Assembly: GCF_010389155.1 (NCBI RefSeq)
Contig: NC_057767.1
Span: 23,261,723-23,325,722 of the forward strand
DNA length: 64,000 nt
Direction: 5' to 3'
Source: Erigeron canadensis
Taxonomy: Eukaryota; Streptophyta; Magnoliopsida; Asterales; Asteraceae
Both the position numbers and the translations under genes were made by a program. This document shows, in pieces, positions 23,710 through 36,289 of the stretch. Within the stretch, counting starts at the first letter, position 1; every line of letters begins with the position of its first letter. Below the pieces are notes generated by a model, which saw only the letters and a program-made list of their open reading frames with translations, did no database searches and was not told the origin of the DNA.

Positions 23710-26700
23710 TTATCCATGCTGGCGTGGACTGTTCTTGGCTGCCACGCTGACGCGAGCCTCTTCATCCGACTCAAAATCCGCAATGCGCCTAATTTTATTA
23801 TAGGAGACTCATGTTAGCACAGATGACTCTTATTTTTGACATACAAAGGCGCATGAGCAACGTACCATTTCCTGCTACTTATCTTCATGGGCCCCAGATT
23901 TTCTTTTGCGTCCTCATCCACCAGAGTATCCAATCTCGAATTGTCAGCAGACCTGAAATTTTTTTCCAAGGGAAACACTACAATATAGCCATGCACTTGA
24001 CTTTGTATTGGATACATGTAGCCTACGTTTATGTCTTGCTCAAACAGACAAAACCTCCATATGTCTTGCAAGTTACATATGAAAGAATCAACTGATAGGT
24101 AACTTTGACCCCGAAAAGAATTGATCTTATTCAGAAGTATCGATTGTATTCGGTACCTTGGAAAGTCAATTGATGAATGCAACGTGTATTCTTAAGTCAA
24201 GTAATGAATGCAAGATGTACTTAAGCTTCTTCAGCAGCCACAATCCGGAATTGAAAAAAAACTTGAACTATAGAGATCACCTAAAGGCGGCCCAAAAATT
24301 GATATCTATGGTATGGCTCCATGATGCTTTCTGTGATTTTACATTATAAAAATATATCAGCATAACCTAAAGTCCTTAAGCATATGACAATTTAAATCCA
24401 GTTGAAAAGAAATTGATTATGATAACGTTTAACTAAGCCACTGAAATCACTAAGCCACCTCAGAGTTGTTTTTTTAAGAAAATAGGTGGTACTATTTAAT
24501 CATATGAAAATTTGGCTAGTTTTTGTAATCTATGTTCACTCCCACAATAGCAAGCACTTTGACTTCTAAAAGTCAATACTGGTATACTTTTAAATAAATG
24601 CATATACTTGAATATACTTTTTACGATAGTACCTTTATAAGGTTCTAATAGTGTGATTCATATATGCTAGAATGACATTTACTAAGGTTAAGACTCCATT
24701 GTCTCTTCATGACATGATGTAAAAAGAAGTTACCATCAATTTACATCTCTTTAGGCTGACAAATTTTAAGGTCTAACATGAGTAGCATCAATTTACATCT
24801 CTTTAGGCTGTTGGGCTGCCAATCTTTAAGAGTCTTTTTCCAATTTGTACTACTGGTTATCATTATACCAAAAATTTTAAGAATTTACAGAAACTAAAGG
24901 CACATTCAGTTCAAAACCGGCAAACATAAACTAAGAACGAATAAGTGGTATGAACATTAGAAGATACCGAATAATGGTTCCAAATGTTCTCCATTGAAGT
25001 AGGTTACAAAGAAGAAAGGTTATTCCAAAACTAAGAACGAATAAGTGGTATGAACATTAGAAGATACCGAATACTGGTTATTCCAATTTGTTGTCCTGCA
25101 ATACAAAGAAGAAAGGTAAAAACGTTTAAATATTATAATTATACCGATTACAAAATGGTCAACAGTAGCTATATTTTGATTTTTTTATTATAATAATTCT
25201 AGATAAACAATTTTCAATGACGTAAATCTAAACTTGATGAGACTTGTAACCCATTAGAACTTGATATTTTTCAGCTACATCTTTTTGGACCCATTTGACC
25301 CGTTAAAGGTAAACCACAGCCCAAAGTGACCCATTTATAAGTAGATAAGTGGAATTGACACTCCAAATAAAATATGACAATCGATTTGGTCGGTTACTTC
25401 GATTCCCATAGAATTCACACCAATCGCCTCGCTTTATTTCCTGAAAAGAGGTTCAACGTATATTAAGAATGATTTAGCTCCAAATAAAACAATCTAAAAT
25501 TTAATTTTTCTATTTCATGGTAATCCTTTTTTCGAGTACTTCCTTTTCAAAGTCTCCGGATTCCTTAACACTGTAAAACACACACACACACACACAAATG
25601 CTTTTTGGTATTTAAGTAGTCATTCGCTATTGGCCTACTTCGTGGGATTTAGGTAGTCTGTACAAACTCAGGTTTCTGTGCTTAATTAGACGTTAGTTTA
25701 AACGAACTATACAAACAAAAACTAAAAAAAAAAAAATCTTTGGCACGTATCAAGGCCTACAGCTAAAAACCTACGACTAACCATACATGATCACCGTAAT
25801 TAGCGCCTAGTTCAGATCTTCTCATGTTTTCCAACAGCTTCCACCATTAAAATGCAGACCATTGCCATGAAATTATGTTTGGGCCTGCATATTACTTACA
25901 ACTTTCCATCTTTTTTCACTTTCGTTCCATATGACCAACACTTGAAATCAATTAACGAAAACATGCAGATTCACAATAGCACACAAACGGAATGTACTGT
26001 GCTCATTAAACCCATAGATTGATCGAAAAACGGCCAAACAGGCCAAAGACATATTAACCCCATGCTTGACCATTTGAAACACCATATGACTTGACTTTCA
26101 CTCTCAACGACTAAGGCTTAAGACCATTAACCGAAAAACACGCAGACTTCATTCTCGACCCAAAAGGCGCATAATTACTTCCTTAATTTCTTAGTTACTC
26201 GAAAAAAGATCTAACGGTCCAATGACCTATCGATCCAATATATACATCATAAAATACCTAATGTTTTAACTTACACATACATATCTCGACGTCGTCGTCA
26301 CCTGCAAGATAAGGCCAAAAACTTGAGTTTACTAACCAAGCGAGAAAAGCCCTTTCTTTTCACCAGTTCAGTTTATAACAAATACGACGAAAAATGAATT
26401 GGAAAGTATATCCTTACAATATGTTGTAAATTAAGAATATTCAGAATGATTTTATTATGCATTCCCTTCTAACATGTTTGGCCCAGTTAACACGTCTGTT
26501 CGTTTAGTTTGAAGTTAAATGTGGTAGCCTAATCTGTTTGATCCTTGCAAGTATCCTAAAACATATATGTCTGAGCCATTATGCTTAAACTCGACCCAGC
26601 CACTCAAAAGTAGGAAACAACGTTAGGGAGAATTATATATAAAAAAGTTACTGAAATAATAATAATAATAAGCTGATCAAAATAGCACACTTTAATAGGT

Positions 26701-27768
26701 AGACCCAACATCCTTCTGATGCTACAAAACTCTTAGCCTACAATGTAAAGATCATAGAACTAATTGTGTAGCTATGTAAACATAGAAACTTCACCTTCAT
26801 TGGTATCATTTGCTAATTACTCTCTTCTTACATGTCTATTACACTTAATATCAACCTCATTATTCAATATGTATTAACTTGAAAAGTATAGTAAGAAGTC
26901 ATTAGTGTGCAGTATTACATAACAATTATATAGATTGACAAAATAATTAGACCATATATGATATATATACATGAAGTAGCAAGCATATTAAACGCAAAAT
27001 ATTTGTTAACAATAAAAATAAAATTTCCCGATTAAGTGGCATATAAAAGATGAGTACAAAATTAATAATTTAATTCAAAGATCCCAAGTCTAACTGAAAC
27101 TATTCGTTAACTCTATCCTTATCAAGTTAAAAGGTCCATTTTGTGTGAGTGAGGTTATCTATGTGAGCTTATGGGTTTTTCTCACAAAGGAATAAACTAA
27201 TAAGCTTATGCTCTTTACTTTGAGCTTATTGAGAAGGCAATGGCTAATAAGCTTTCAAAAGAAGTTGAGATTTCTACATTGAGAAGGCAATGGCTATAAA
27301 GCTCTCAAAAGAAGTTGAGATTTCTACATATTTTTAATAAAGTGGCTAACTATTACAATGAAACCATAAGACACAACATTCTGTAGAAACTAACTGTGCT
27401 TTGTTAAGATCCATGATATACAAAATGGCGAAAATAAGAGAGATTTGAAAAACTATGAAAACTATAGGAAAACATATTGTAATATTGATATTTCTGGACC
27501 AAAATACAAAATTTATATAGTGTGACAATTCTGATGACATTTTTCATATCACAGATAGTTTGTTTATTCTATTTGGGGACTCTTACCTTCTCAACCAAGA
27601 AGCATGATGATTCACTAATCATATAATAAAATATTATTTTATATGATACAAACTTATTAGGGACTAAATATTCTAACCTGTGTTCTAAGCTTAAAGGACT
27701 GCAGGGAAGTAGCTCTAATCATCTTCCCTTTCAATTTACCACCACCAAACTCAAAGCTGATTCGAACT
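23710..27768 (-). CDS. Exon-like segments of an unrecognised multi-exon gene
   Basis: Several minus-strand segments are open and flanked by splice signals. 27678-27768 (after TTTATGCAG, before GTTAGAAT) encodes VRISFEFGGGKLKGKMIRAT and ten more residues. 25540-25570 (after a TTTTACAG acceptor) encodes VKESGDFEKE, and 25398-25440 (after TCTTTTCAG) continues in frame with EIKRGDWCEFYGNR. 23866-23952 (after TTTCAG, before GTACGT) encodes ADNSRLDTLVDEDAKENLGP and ten more, and joins in frame to 23710-23788 (after AATTAG), which ends RIADFESDEEARVSVAAKNS, PRQHG, stop. The phases agree between 25540 and 25398 and between 23866 and 23710. The N-terminus and middle exons are missing from my model, and the protein matches no family I know. 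It could be a real gene with long introns, a pseudogene, or partly chance. The exon list is a hypothesis. Confidence 0.4.
24928..25120. repeat. 100-bp tandem duplication
   Basis: CTAAGAACGAATAAGTGG and the following 28 bp occur at about 24928 and 25028, and ACAAAGAAGAAAGGT at 25006 and 25103. The period is about 100 bp with near identity, so the duplication is recent. Confidence 0.8.
25578..25600. repeat. (CA)n microsatellite
   Basis: About ten CA dinucleotides. Read on the minus strand this pyrimidine/GT tract sits just before the acceptor of an exon-like segment at 25570. Confidence 0.75.
27231..27330. repeat. 50-bp tandem duplication
   Basis: GAGAAGGCAATGGCTA...TTGAGATTTCTACAT occurs at 27231-27280 and again at 27281-27330 with three small differences. 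Confidence 0.85.
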
Positions 27769-28439
27769 CTGCATAAAAAAAACATAGCCACCTATAAGTA
27801 GCAATAACAGAAAATACCATAAAAAGAGAATTAGGGATTAAGAACCCGCAAGTCCACAACAGAAAATAATTCCAAATTTTACATACCTGTGAAATATATA
27901 TAAACACAGTCAATTTCTGAAGACAATTACCTGCACATTATTATACAAAATAAAATAAAATATAATAAGTATGTAAAATTAAATATAAAACATCAAACAA
28001 TTGAGAAAGAACATTAGGCTAGAAGCAAGTTCAGCCTTGAGATCCTTCGATTGTGCTAACGAATCAACGATTCAAAGAGAATAAACGGTGTAACTGAAAT
28101 AGATAGAAAAGTCCAATTCTAATTGGGCTGATCAAATTGGACACCAGTTTTAAGTTGGTTGGACCGTTGGACTGCATCAAGCCACCAAGGGAAGACCAAA
28201 AGAATAAATTACCTTTCAAAAAAAAAAAGTAATAAATTAAAGACTTAACTTAATTGATATATAAAAATAATTGGTTAATAGAAAAATACAGAATATGTAT
28301 ACATATACATATGTATGTATATAACTAAACAAACTTAAACATAAATATTAATCATTTGATAATAATAATTAACCCTACTAAATACATATCGATAAAGCGT
28401 AAAAAATGCGCTAATTTTCTATAGAACTTTTAATTTTTC

Positions 28440-28455
28440 CACTACCATGATAGAA

Positions 28456-28500
<45 letters not shown>

Positions 28501-28740
28501 TAAATTGCGTCAAAAATGCGCTAAATTCTTCCATCATCATGATAGAACTTTTATATATATATATATAGATAGATATAGATATAGATATAGATATAGATAT
28601 ATAGATATAGATCATTAATATTTGCACATTAAATATTCTAAAGGAACCTAATTACATCTATTAAGTACCAATCGATAAATCGTCAATAAAACGTCAATTT
28701 TTTCACTTGCTTGATAGAACTTTTAGATATATATATATAG
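28440..28740. repeat. Microsatellite cluster with repeated GATAGAACTTTTA flanks
   Basis: (AT)n at about 28460-28496, a degenerate (ATAGAT)n at 28554-28612 and a short (AT)n near 28728. Each tract is preceded by the same GATAGAACTTTTA motif, and ATGCGCTAAATT recurs between them, so the cluster arose by duplication of a unit containing the microsatellite. Confidence 0.8.
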
Positions 28741-28896
28741 ATGCGAAACATCAAGTTAAACAATATTTTTTTCGTATTACTTTTTCATATCTTGTAACGA
28801 CGTTGTCATCACTTTTTTTTTTTAACGACACATATATTATATACATGGACCAATAGCAAATTATTGGGCTCCGAATAGTACAAAGATTACAACAAA

Positions 28897-29472
28897 ACAC
28901 CTAGTAGGATGATAAAAAAACCTGTACCCGGTAGGGAATCTGATACTCGAACCCGATTTGACCAGGGAATCCCCGAATTGATAGGGATGGCGGCGAGTAT
29001 GGGGATGTTATTCTATTTCCCGTTGGGGATGGGGACGAGGATGGGAAACCGTAAATCGCCGATCTCCATACCTGAACCCGAAATTACTATATATATTTAT
29101 TAGAATTGCTTTAAGTTTTTACATATGTTAAATTTTTTTTAAGTTTAGAGTTTTTTGTCTAATACTTTTTATATGTTATATTTTATTTATCATTTATTTA
29201 ACATAAATATTAGTTTGTATATAAAAAGAAAATATTGAACTACACGTTATACTACTTATTTTATGCTACGATAAATTTATGTGTATTCAAAAAAACGTAT
29301 ACCCGATACCCAACAGGGATCCCCGATACCCGATGGGGACTGGTATGGGGATGTAATTTATATTCCCGACAGGGATGGGGACGGGGATGGGAATTACAAG
29401 TGGTAACCGGGGATGGGGATAAGGATCAAGATCCCCGACAATACCCGCCCCATTGTCATCCCTAACAGCTAG
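28897..29472. mobile_element. 560-bp hAT-type MITE with target duplication
   Basis: The element body is 28905-29464, starting TAGGATGATA and ending GTCATCCCTA (inverted: TAGGGATGAC). The flanks are ACACCTAG (28897-28904) and ACAGCTAG (29465-29472), an 8-bp target duplication with one mismatch, as expected for hAT elements. The subterminal regions are GC-rich with many GGGGATGGGGA/TCCCCGATACCC repeats on both sides, while the centre is AT-rich. There is no transposase frame; the short open frames here are translations of the repeats. Confidence 0.75.
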
Positions 29473-29528
29473 TAGTAATGGTGTCATCACTAATGGGCAA
29501 TGGAAGGATTTTGGCTATTTTGTTTTTT

Positions 29529-30089
29529 GAGAAAATCACATGATTAGCTAAATTTCATTGCGATTGTATCACATTAGCCAAAACTTTTTGGATTTTCACA
29601 AAATAACCAACAAAATCGCAATACACTGACAAAATCGCAATGAGATCTATAAAATCACAATGAGAACTTCAAAATCGCAATCAGATTTTGTAGAATCACT
29701 ACAAGATTCTAAGAATCGATAATCTATATGCGATTCTGATAATCTTGTAGAGATTCTGCAGAAGAATCTCATAGAGATTATACAGGATCTCATAAAGATT
29801 CTGCAGAAGAATCACATTGCGATTCTCAGAATCTCATTGCGATTATCAGAATCTCGTTGCGATTCTCATAATCTCGTTGCGATTCTTCATAATCTAATTG
29901 CGATTTTGTAGAACCTTATTGCGATTTTGATGTTCTCATTGCGATTTTGAAGATCTCATTGCGATTTTGTCAAATTATTGCGATTTTGTCAAATTATTGC
30001 GATTTTGTTGGCTATTTTGTGAAAATCCAAAAAAACTTGGCTAATTTGACATAATCACAATGAAATTTGGCTAAATACGTGATTTTCTC
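29529..30089. mobile_element. Foldback element with long inverted arms
   Basis: The left arm (29529-29640) and right arm (29993-30089) are inverted copies: GAGAAAATCAC...TTTCATTG and ...AAAATCGCAAT on the left, ATTGCGATTTTG...CAATGAAA...GTGATTTTCTC on the right. The centre is an array of degenerate units containing ATTGCGATT and GATTCT, some direct and some inverted. No coding sequence and no convincing target duplication. Confidence 0.75.
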
Positions 30090-30696
30090 TTAATTAATTT
30101 TTTTTGAGTGGCAAAAGTAATAAGTATTATTAAAAATCGAATAGCAAGATGCTAGTGAACAAGTACAACAATCTAGAGATACAACATTACACAAACGAGA
30201 CTCATCTCGAAACTTTAACTACGAGGGTTGTAAAAAGGTTGAAAGAAAACTCATGCCGCTTACGGAAGAACCGGGACATGGGAGAAAACCCCATCAACGA
30301 AAGCCGAGCCACCGGTTTTCACTTCGTGATGTTTTTGGTACAACCCCATACAAGTTCCGAGGAAAAACAAAAACAAACCATATATGTATATTTCAAAAAT
30401 CAGTAACACGCACACTTGGTATGATCTTGGCTAATATAATTGATTGTGCTTGATTTTTGAACTTGCTATTGATGTTTGGGCCGAATAAATGTAGATAAGT
30501 GTATGTGCTGTTGCTCCACCAGTGGCCATCAACGATAAAATGAAGGTTAGCAACTATGTTTTTCTTGAAATGTGCATACCTTTGAATGTAATCAGACCAA
30601 ATTATCATTCTTCGAATTAAACTGTGCATACCTTTTTAAATTAGTATGTATTTTTATTTATAAATATATGTTTGGTTTATCTTAATTACCTTCTAT
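30090..30696. other. Flank left of Copia-1
   Basis: Less AT-rich than its surroundings, with overlapping open frames on both strands (for example minus strand 30393-30629). None shows a motif I can name. It may be a gene remnant interrupted by the Copia insertions. Confidence 0.25.
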
Positions 30697-30701
30697 TGAT
30701 T

Positions 30702-30911
30702 TATGAAATAAGATAGTTTGCATACTTTTTGTACATGTTGAAACTCGAGGGACTCAAAATGTAAATATATGTATTAGTTAGTTATAGGTCGGTTAAAACT
30801 AGTTTTTGTATATAAGTTATATTTCCCTCTCATTTTCATAATTAATGAAAAATAATATTCTCCAAATTCTCCTAATTTTACACCGATTAATTCTGCATTA
30901 TTGATTTCATA
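30702..30911 (+). repeat. 5' LTR of Copia-1
   Basis: 210 bp, TATGAAATAAG...GATTTCATA. It ends immediately before the primer-binding site. A TGTATATAAG TATA-like motif lies near 30808. Confidence 0.9.
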
Positions 30912-30923
30912 TGGTATTAGAGC
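30912..30923 (+). other. Primer-binding site of Copia-1
   Basis: TGGTATTAGAGC directly follows the 5' LTR and differs by one base from TGGTATCAGAGC, the complement of the plant initiator tRNA-Met 3' end used by most plant LTR retrotransposons. Confidence 0.85.
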
Positions 30924-31245
30924 ACAAGGTGTTGTGAGATGACTTCATCATGTTTCAGCGATTATTCGGGTCATACAATTGCTGGAATCCACCGGAATCC
31001 GCCATTGAAGTAAAATCAAGCAATTAGGGTTTTGATTCTGGAGTTATTTCCAGTTATTTCTGGTGGTTTTCTGTTTACGGTGATCCTTTCTTATTACTTC
31101 CTTGATTCAATTACTTCAATTTTGATTTCTATAATCAAAATTAGGGTTTTGATTATGTGTTTCTTGTTGCTGACGTCATATATTCTTTTTTTAATTGAGT
31201 TGATTACTATATTCTTGAACAATTAGGGTTTCAATTAGTGATATT

Positions 31246-32322
31246 ATGGCTATTTCGGATCCTTTGGTAGGTTTAAATACTCAAAACAATAATAATCAAG
31301 TCAATGATCCCTTGTTTTTAGCCAGTTCTGATCTTCCTGGAATGATGTTAACCAATACACCTTTCAATGGTACTAATTTCTTTGGGTGGAGTTGTACTAT
31401 TCAGATGGCACTTGGTGCTAATATGAAGTTAGGTTTCATAGATGGTTCAACTAAAAAACCAACAAACTCTCATGTTGATTCTGGAAGATGGATTAGGTGT
31501 GATTATATGGTGATTTGTTGGATATTGAACTCTATGACAGCTAAGATATCTGAGGCCTTCCTTTATGCTAAGTCTGCAAAGGAATTGTGGACTAAATTGA
31601 GTGAGAGATATGGCCAGAGTAATGGACCACTCATCTATCATGATGAAAGAGAGTTGAGCAAGGTTAGTCAAGGTGATCTTTCAGTGGCTGCTTATTATAA
31701 TAAGATGAAGAGGTTTTGGGATGAATTGACAAGTCTACATGGAATTCCAATTTGTACATGTGGAAAAATGCTAAGAGTGTAGTTGTGGTATAACTAAGAA
31801 ATACCAGGAAATTGAAAGTAGGACTAGACTCATGCAGTTCTTGATAAAGCTTAATGATGGTTTTAAGTCAGTAAGGAATCAGATTTTGTCAATGGATCCT
31901 TTGCCTAACATAAATAAAGCTTACTACATTGTGCAACAAGTTGAGAAACAGAAACAAGTGACAACCATTGTTCCAGATCCTTCTTCTTACTTTGCTAATC
32001 AGCAGCAGGCTAGGTTTGGTCAGAGGAAGGATCATAGGATAGATAAGAGTAAGAATTGCAGTTATTGTAAGCAAGATGGTCATGTGTTGGAGCAGTGTTT
32101 TGAAAAATTAGGTTATCCTGATTGGTATAAAGGGAAGAAAAGCAAAAAGGGTAAAATGGCAGCTCAAGTAGGTGTTGATATGGGATTTAAGGATTTTCCA
32201 TTTGATTTTAACTATGAAAATGAGTTGCATAATGAGAAAAAGAGTGAGTTTGATCAAAATTTAGTGGCAGCTGTTTGTTCTGAGATAATGAAGCTGATGA
32301 AAGAAAAGAATATGTTTCTAGC
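31246..32322 (+). pseudogene. Copia-1 gag, frameshifted
   Basis: The first frame (31246-31782) begins MAISDPLVGL and contains FNGTNFFGWSCTIQMAL, typical of copia Gag N-termini (the UBN2/Retrotran_gag region that packages RNA). A frameshift near 31785 moves the reading frame, and the second part (from 31832) includes the zinc knuckle CSYCKQDGHVLEQC (CX2CX4HX4C). The frame is then cut at 32322 by the inserted solo LTR. If the insert and one target copy are ignored, the frame continues directly into the protease segment at 36290. Confidence 0.85.
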
Positions 32323-35300
32323 TGTAACACCCCGACTACGGCAGAAACACGAGATGTCACAGAACGACATGGTACAAAAGATTTAATGGAAAACATCTTA
32401 AATAAAGTCTTAAACCATTCCAAATTAAACGATTACATAGTTCAAGTAAAGTGTTAAAAATCATAACATAAGTCCAAATCCGAATAAAAGATAAACTTGT
32501 TTGCATTACAAGTCTTCGTTCACCATGCAAACACAAGGTCCAAAAGCGGTCCATAGGCAAACCTACTGCTCTAAACCTGAAAAGTATGAAGAAAAAGTGT
32601 CAACTACGAGAGTTGAGTGAGTTCATAGGTTTTAAACTAATACAATAAGCATATATACACATCATCACAAAATAAATTAGGAGTCACCAATTTAATGAAT
32701 ATTTCCAATTCATCCTTTGATAATCGTTCGTTCAACTCAATTTTAACCATGTAAATAAATCCTTGTCATATAACCACAAGGGTCTAATTCCATTATCTTA
32801 GATGAGTATATACTTGAGCCACTACTACTACCATTTTATTCAAGTCCGATTACAATCCAATAATTCAATTCATAGCACAAGCTGTCAATCAAGTGCCGTA
32901 ATAATAATAACAATAATGATAATGGGTCGTGCCATGAAGACGCCCGATTATCTTTAGGTAGTTAGAACACCCGGGGGCCAGACTAGAAGTGGAGGTTGTC
33001 ACGAAGGCAACCAACCTTCCAACGGTACGCTTTGGGTGGGCGGACGAAACCTAGTTGCGCAACTAACTAACTACAGGCCTCCCCTTTCGGAGTAAATAGT
33101 AGTGTACCGAACGACGCGGTTTGACAGAACTCAAGCTTATCACATAAATTCTTTATTAACATTTCATACTCATATATCAAGAATCATTTCATATAACAAA
33201 CTCTCTTTCAAGAAACATTGCATATATATAGAAAGCAGTTTCATTTATCATGTTTTTCACCCCGAAAGTAAAACACATAAAAAGAGTTTGAAAGGGGGCT
33301 ATGACTCACTTGATTTGAGAGTAATGGGGGCTGATCAAATACGAGATGTGTGCCTAGTGATGTCGTTCCCCAAGCAAGCCTAAACCATGGTATTCAAATA
33401 TACACAACATAAGTGCGTATAACATGAACTAGTGAACTAGATCATGAGATTTATGCTAGTAGGCTTGCCTATCTTTGGTTGTTACTTAATTATGGAATAA
33501 AAGTATATTATGATGTTCAAGATGTTTGGTTAAATTGGAATTGATGGTAAGAGTAGTTTTTGCGTTAAGCGTTTTTGTGCGTTTGTTGGAATTTCGGTAA
33601 TTCGGCTTTGATTTGCGAGATTTCTTTTGCACACTTTGCTTTGTACTATTATTTGATATTGGTACAGTAGTATTTTGGATTTTAAAATATATTTTCTGAT
33701 TTATATTAATTTCCTTGATTTATTATTATTTAATTAATTATCTATTCCATTTATTCATTAATTAATTAAGTAATTCCTTATAATTATTCTTAGGTTCTTA
33801 AATTACCTTTAAAATTCATAGATAATTATATTTGATTATCTACTGAGTATTATGCTTTTAAACTTGTAATATTATTTATTCATTTATTATTTAAGCTTTA
33901 TTACTTATTTATTTAATAATAGTGATTAATTAGTGATTTTTAACTTAGTTAGTTATTCTTAAATTATGTAAAACTTGGTTCTTTCCTTGAAATTACTTTT
34001 CTCCAGTAGGTTTAAGTTATTTTAATCCTATTTATGTGATTTTGTCCAAGTTCATGATTTATATAATTTATTATTGATTTATTTATTCCTTAAAATCCCT
34101 TTTAAATTCATTAAATTATAAAAACACTTAGGAATCATCACAAGAGCTTTTGTCTAAAATCCCAGGCCCTTTTTAGGCAACTTTTATCAAATAAAATTTG
34201 TAACCATTCAATCTCTCTTGTGTTCTTATAATTTGAGGACTTTTAAACATAAAATCGTTTACCGAAATAGTGATTTTTGCCTCATTTCTCAACCAATTTA
34301 AATGCTTTAAAAAGGGATTTTTGTTCTTATTTCATTTTGTCCAGAATGTCCATCATATTTTGATGGACTAAGTCGTGATTGTGGTGGTGGTGTGCTATGT
34401 GCAATTTTGTGCTTTCGGTTGGTGATTATTTGACCCGAAAAGACTATTTTTGAGCTTATTCTTGCCATGCATCAAATGACTTGAGTTTTATACTTTTAAT
34501 ATGTCATATTTCCAGTATGCTCATCACATTTTCAAGGTCATATAGTTATGGTGCATGTGTGTGCTCAAAATGCATTTTAACAAGTTTTCGGTTTTCGATT
34601 TCAAGCCTATTTTGCCTTGTTTGGTTCCATAATCATATTTTTGTTATTAACATAATTTTTCCAGAATATTGACTTTGATTTTAACACATTTATCACTTAT
34701 AACAAGCCTAGCTTCATCTCATAATCCAAACAATAATCCAACCTTCTTAAATCTAGCATATATGCACTTAAATCAATACTTTTTAACATAAAGCTTTAAC
34801 TATCAAAAATCCATTAACATAAAAATATATTTTTCATGAAATATTCCAGAAATATATATACAAATATTTATACATCATGTTCATCTTTGTATATAAAAAG
34901 TTACTTTAAAATCTATCAACACATATCCACCTTTTTGATGCTAGCTTTTATGGATCCAACACTTTATCAATAAAATCTATATTTTTATAATTATTTCCAG
35001 AAATATTACTTTCATAATATGTATGAATATAGCCATCTTTCAAAGGAAAAATCACATCAAAGACTATTAAACTTATATCCACACTTTTGGGTCTTAAACT
35101 AGTTGAATCCTTGGATCTTTCTTCATGGATTCAACATGCATGAGCATGAAAAGGAAGATCCTATCAACTTTGCCCTCATCAAGTGTATATTCAAAAGAAA
35201 ACATGAAGAAAACAAAATCTTTTGCTAAAACCTTTTTAATATAAACAAGAACAAGATTAAACTAGTAAAGAGATGAAGATATATACCCTTGAAGAACACT

Positions 35301-36289
35301 TTTGAAGATGGATATAGTGCAGATTTTCGTGGCCTATATCTCCAAGAATACCCCTATTCAACACTTGAAACAACGCTTAAACTATAGCTTAATCCAACCC
35401 TTGCTTAGCCTAACTTAAACCCTTATTATTATCAAGTATTTAGGTTGATTGTTGTTGGTTTTCTTCTTGTTTTCTTGGCTGCCGAAAAAGAGAGAGAAAA
35501 GGGAGAGAAGAAGAGTGTTTTTGAGAGAGAATTGATTAGTGTGTGTGAAATGGGAGTGTAGTGTGTGTTGAGTGGTGAGTTCCAAGACTTAAGGCATGCA
35601 AAATTTGAAATGGAGGGATGTATGTGTGTGAAGGGGGGGGGGGGGCGGCCTCATGGGGGGGGGGGGGGATTTAGAGGGGTTTTACTTTTTTTTTTTTATA
35701 TAAAATTTTGTTGTATAAGTATAAGTGTAGGTATATGTTAAGTGTGGATTTAATTTGTAAGTGTTTTGTTAGTAAAATATAAGTAATTAGTTGTTTTAGT
35801 TAGGAATATGTATATGTGTGTGTAAGTCATGTATATTTATGTGTGTGGATATATTTTTGTATTTTTAGTTGGTTACATAGGTCATTGGTTGTAAATTTGT
35901 ATTAATTTTTAAGCTTATATGCTTACTTATTAAGTTTTCGACGCTTTTTCGTATATAATACGTCCAATTATATTTTTAGTTGAAAATTTTATTTATCATG
36001 ATCATATCCTCTTGATTTGGTTTTATTTTTGATTTGTTGGGCAATCCATAGGAATTTTGACTGGTATCTCAATTTGTGAGCCTTTAGTTATTATTATCGT
36101 ATCGATTGATCACCTCTAAAAATTTTTGTTCCGAGGTACTTTCATTGGGAAATTCTTTTACATATCATTAGCTTTAGATTACTAATTTGAGGCATTACCT
36201 ACTAGCTTCAAGTATAACTAGGGCTTGCGGGAACGTAAACAACCTAACTAGCACATATATAATATTAAAAGTATGGTTGTTACACTAGC
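32318..36289. mobile_element. 3.96-kb solo LTR nested in Copia-1
   Basis: The insert is 32323-36284, beginning TGTAACACCCCG and ending GGTTGTTACA, with the exact 5-bp target duplication CTAGC at 32318-32322 and 36285-36289. It has the TG...CA ends of an LTR, no internal primer site, no gag/pol frame and no second copy of its own termini, so it is best read as a solo LTR left by recombination between two LTRs. LTRs of 3-4 kb starting TGTAACACCCC are known from plant Ty3/gypsy elements; the lineage is inference. It must be younger than Copia-1. Confidence 0.8.
35633..35668 (+). repeat. Two long G runs in the solo LTR
   Basis: Thirteen consecutive G (35633-35645), then CGGCCTCAT, then fourteen G (35655-35668). 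The pair is capable of forming a G-quadruplex and is also a likely site of length error in sequencing or assembly. Confidence 0.85.

Noticed and set aside
23811..24095. 94-aa plus-strand frame
   Set aside because: It is the antisense of better-supported minus-strand exon-like segments with splice sites.
28442..28627. 61-aa Ile/Tyr/Ser repeat frame
   Set aside because: Pure translation of AT-type microsatellite.
28909..29490. Several Gly/Pro/Arg-rich frames on both strands
   Set aside because: They translate the GGGGATGGGGA subterminal repeats of the hAT MITE.
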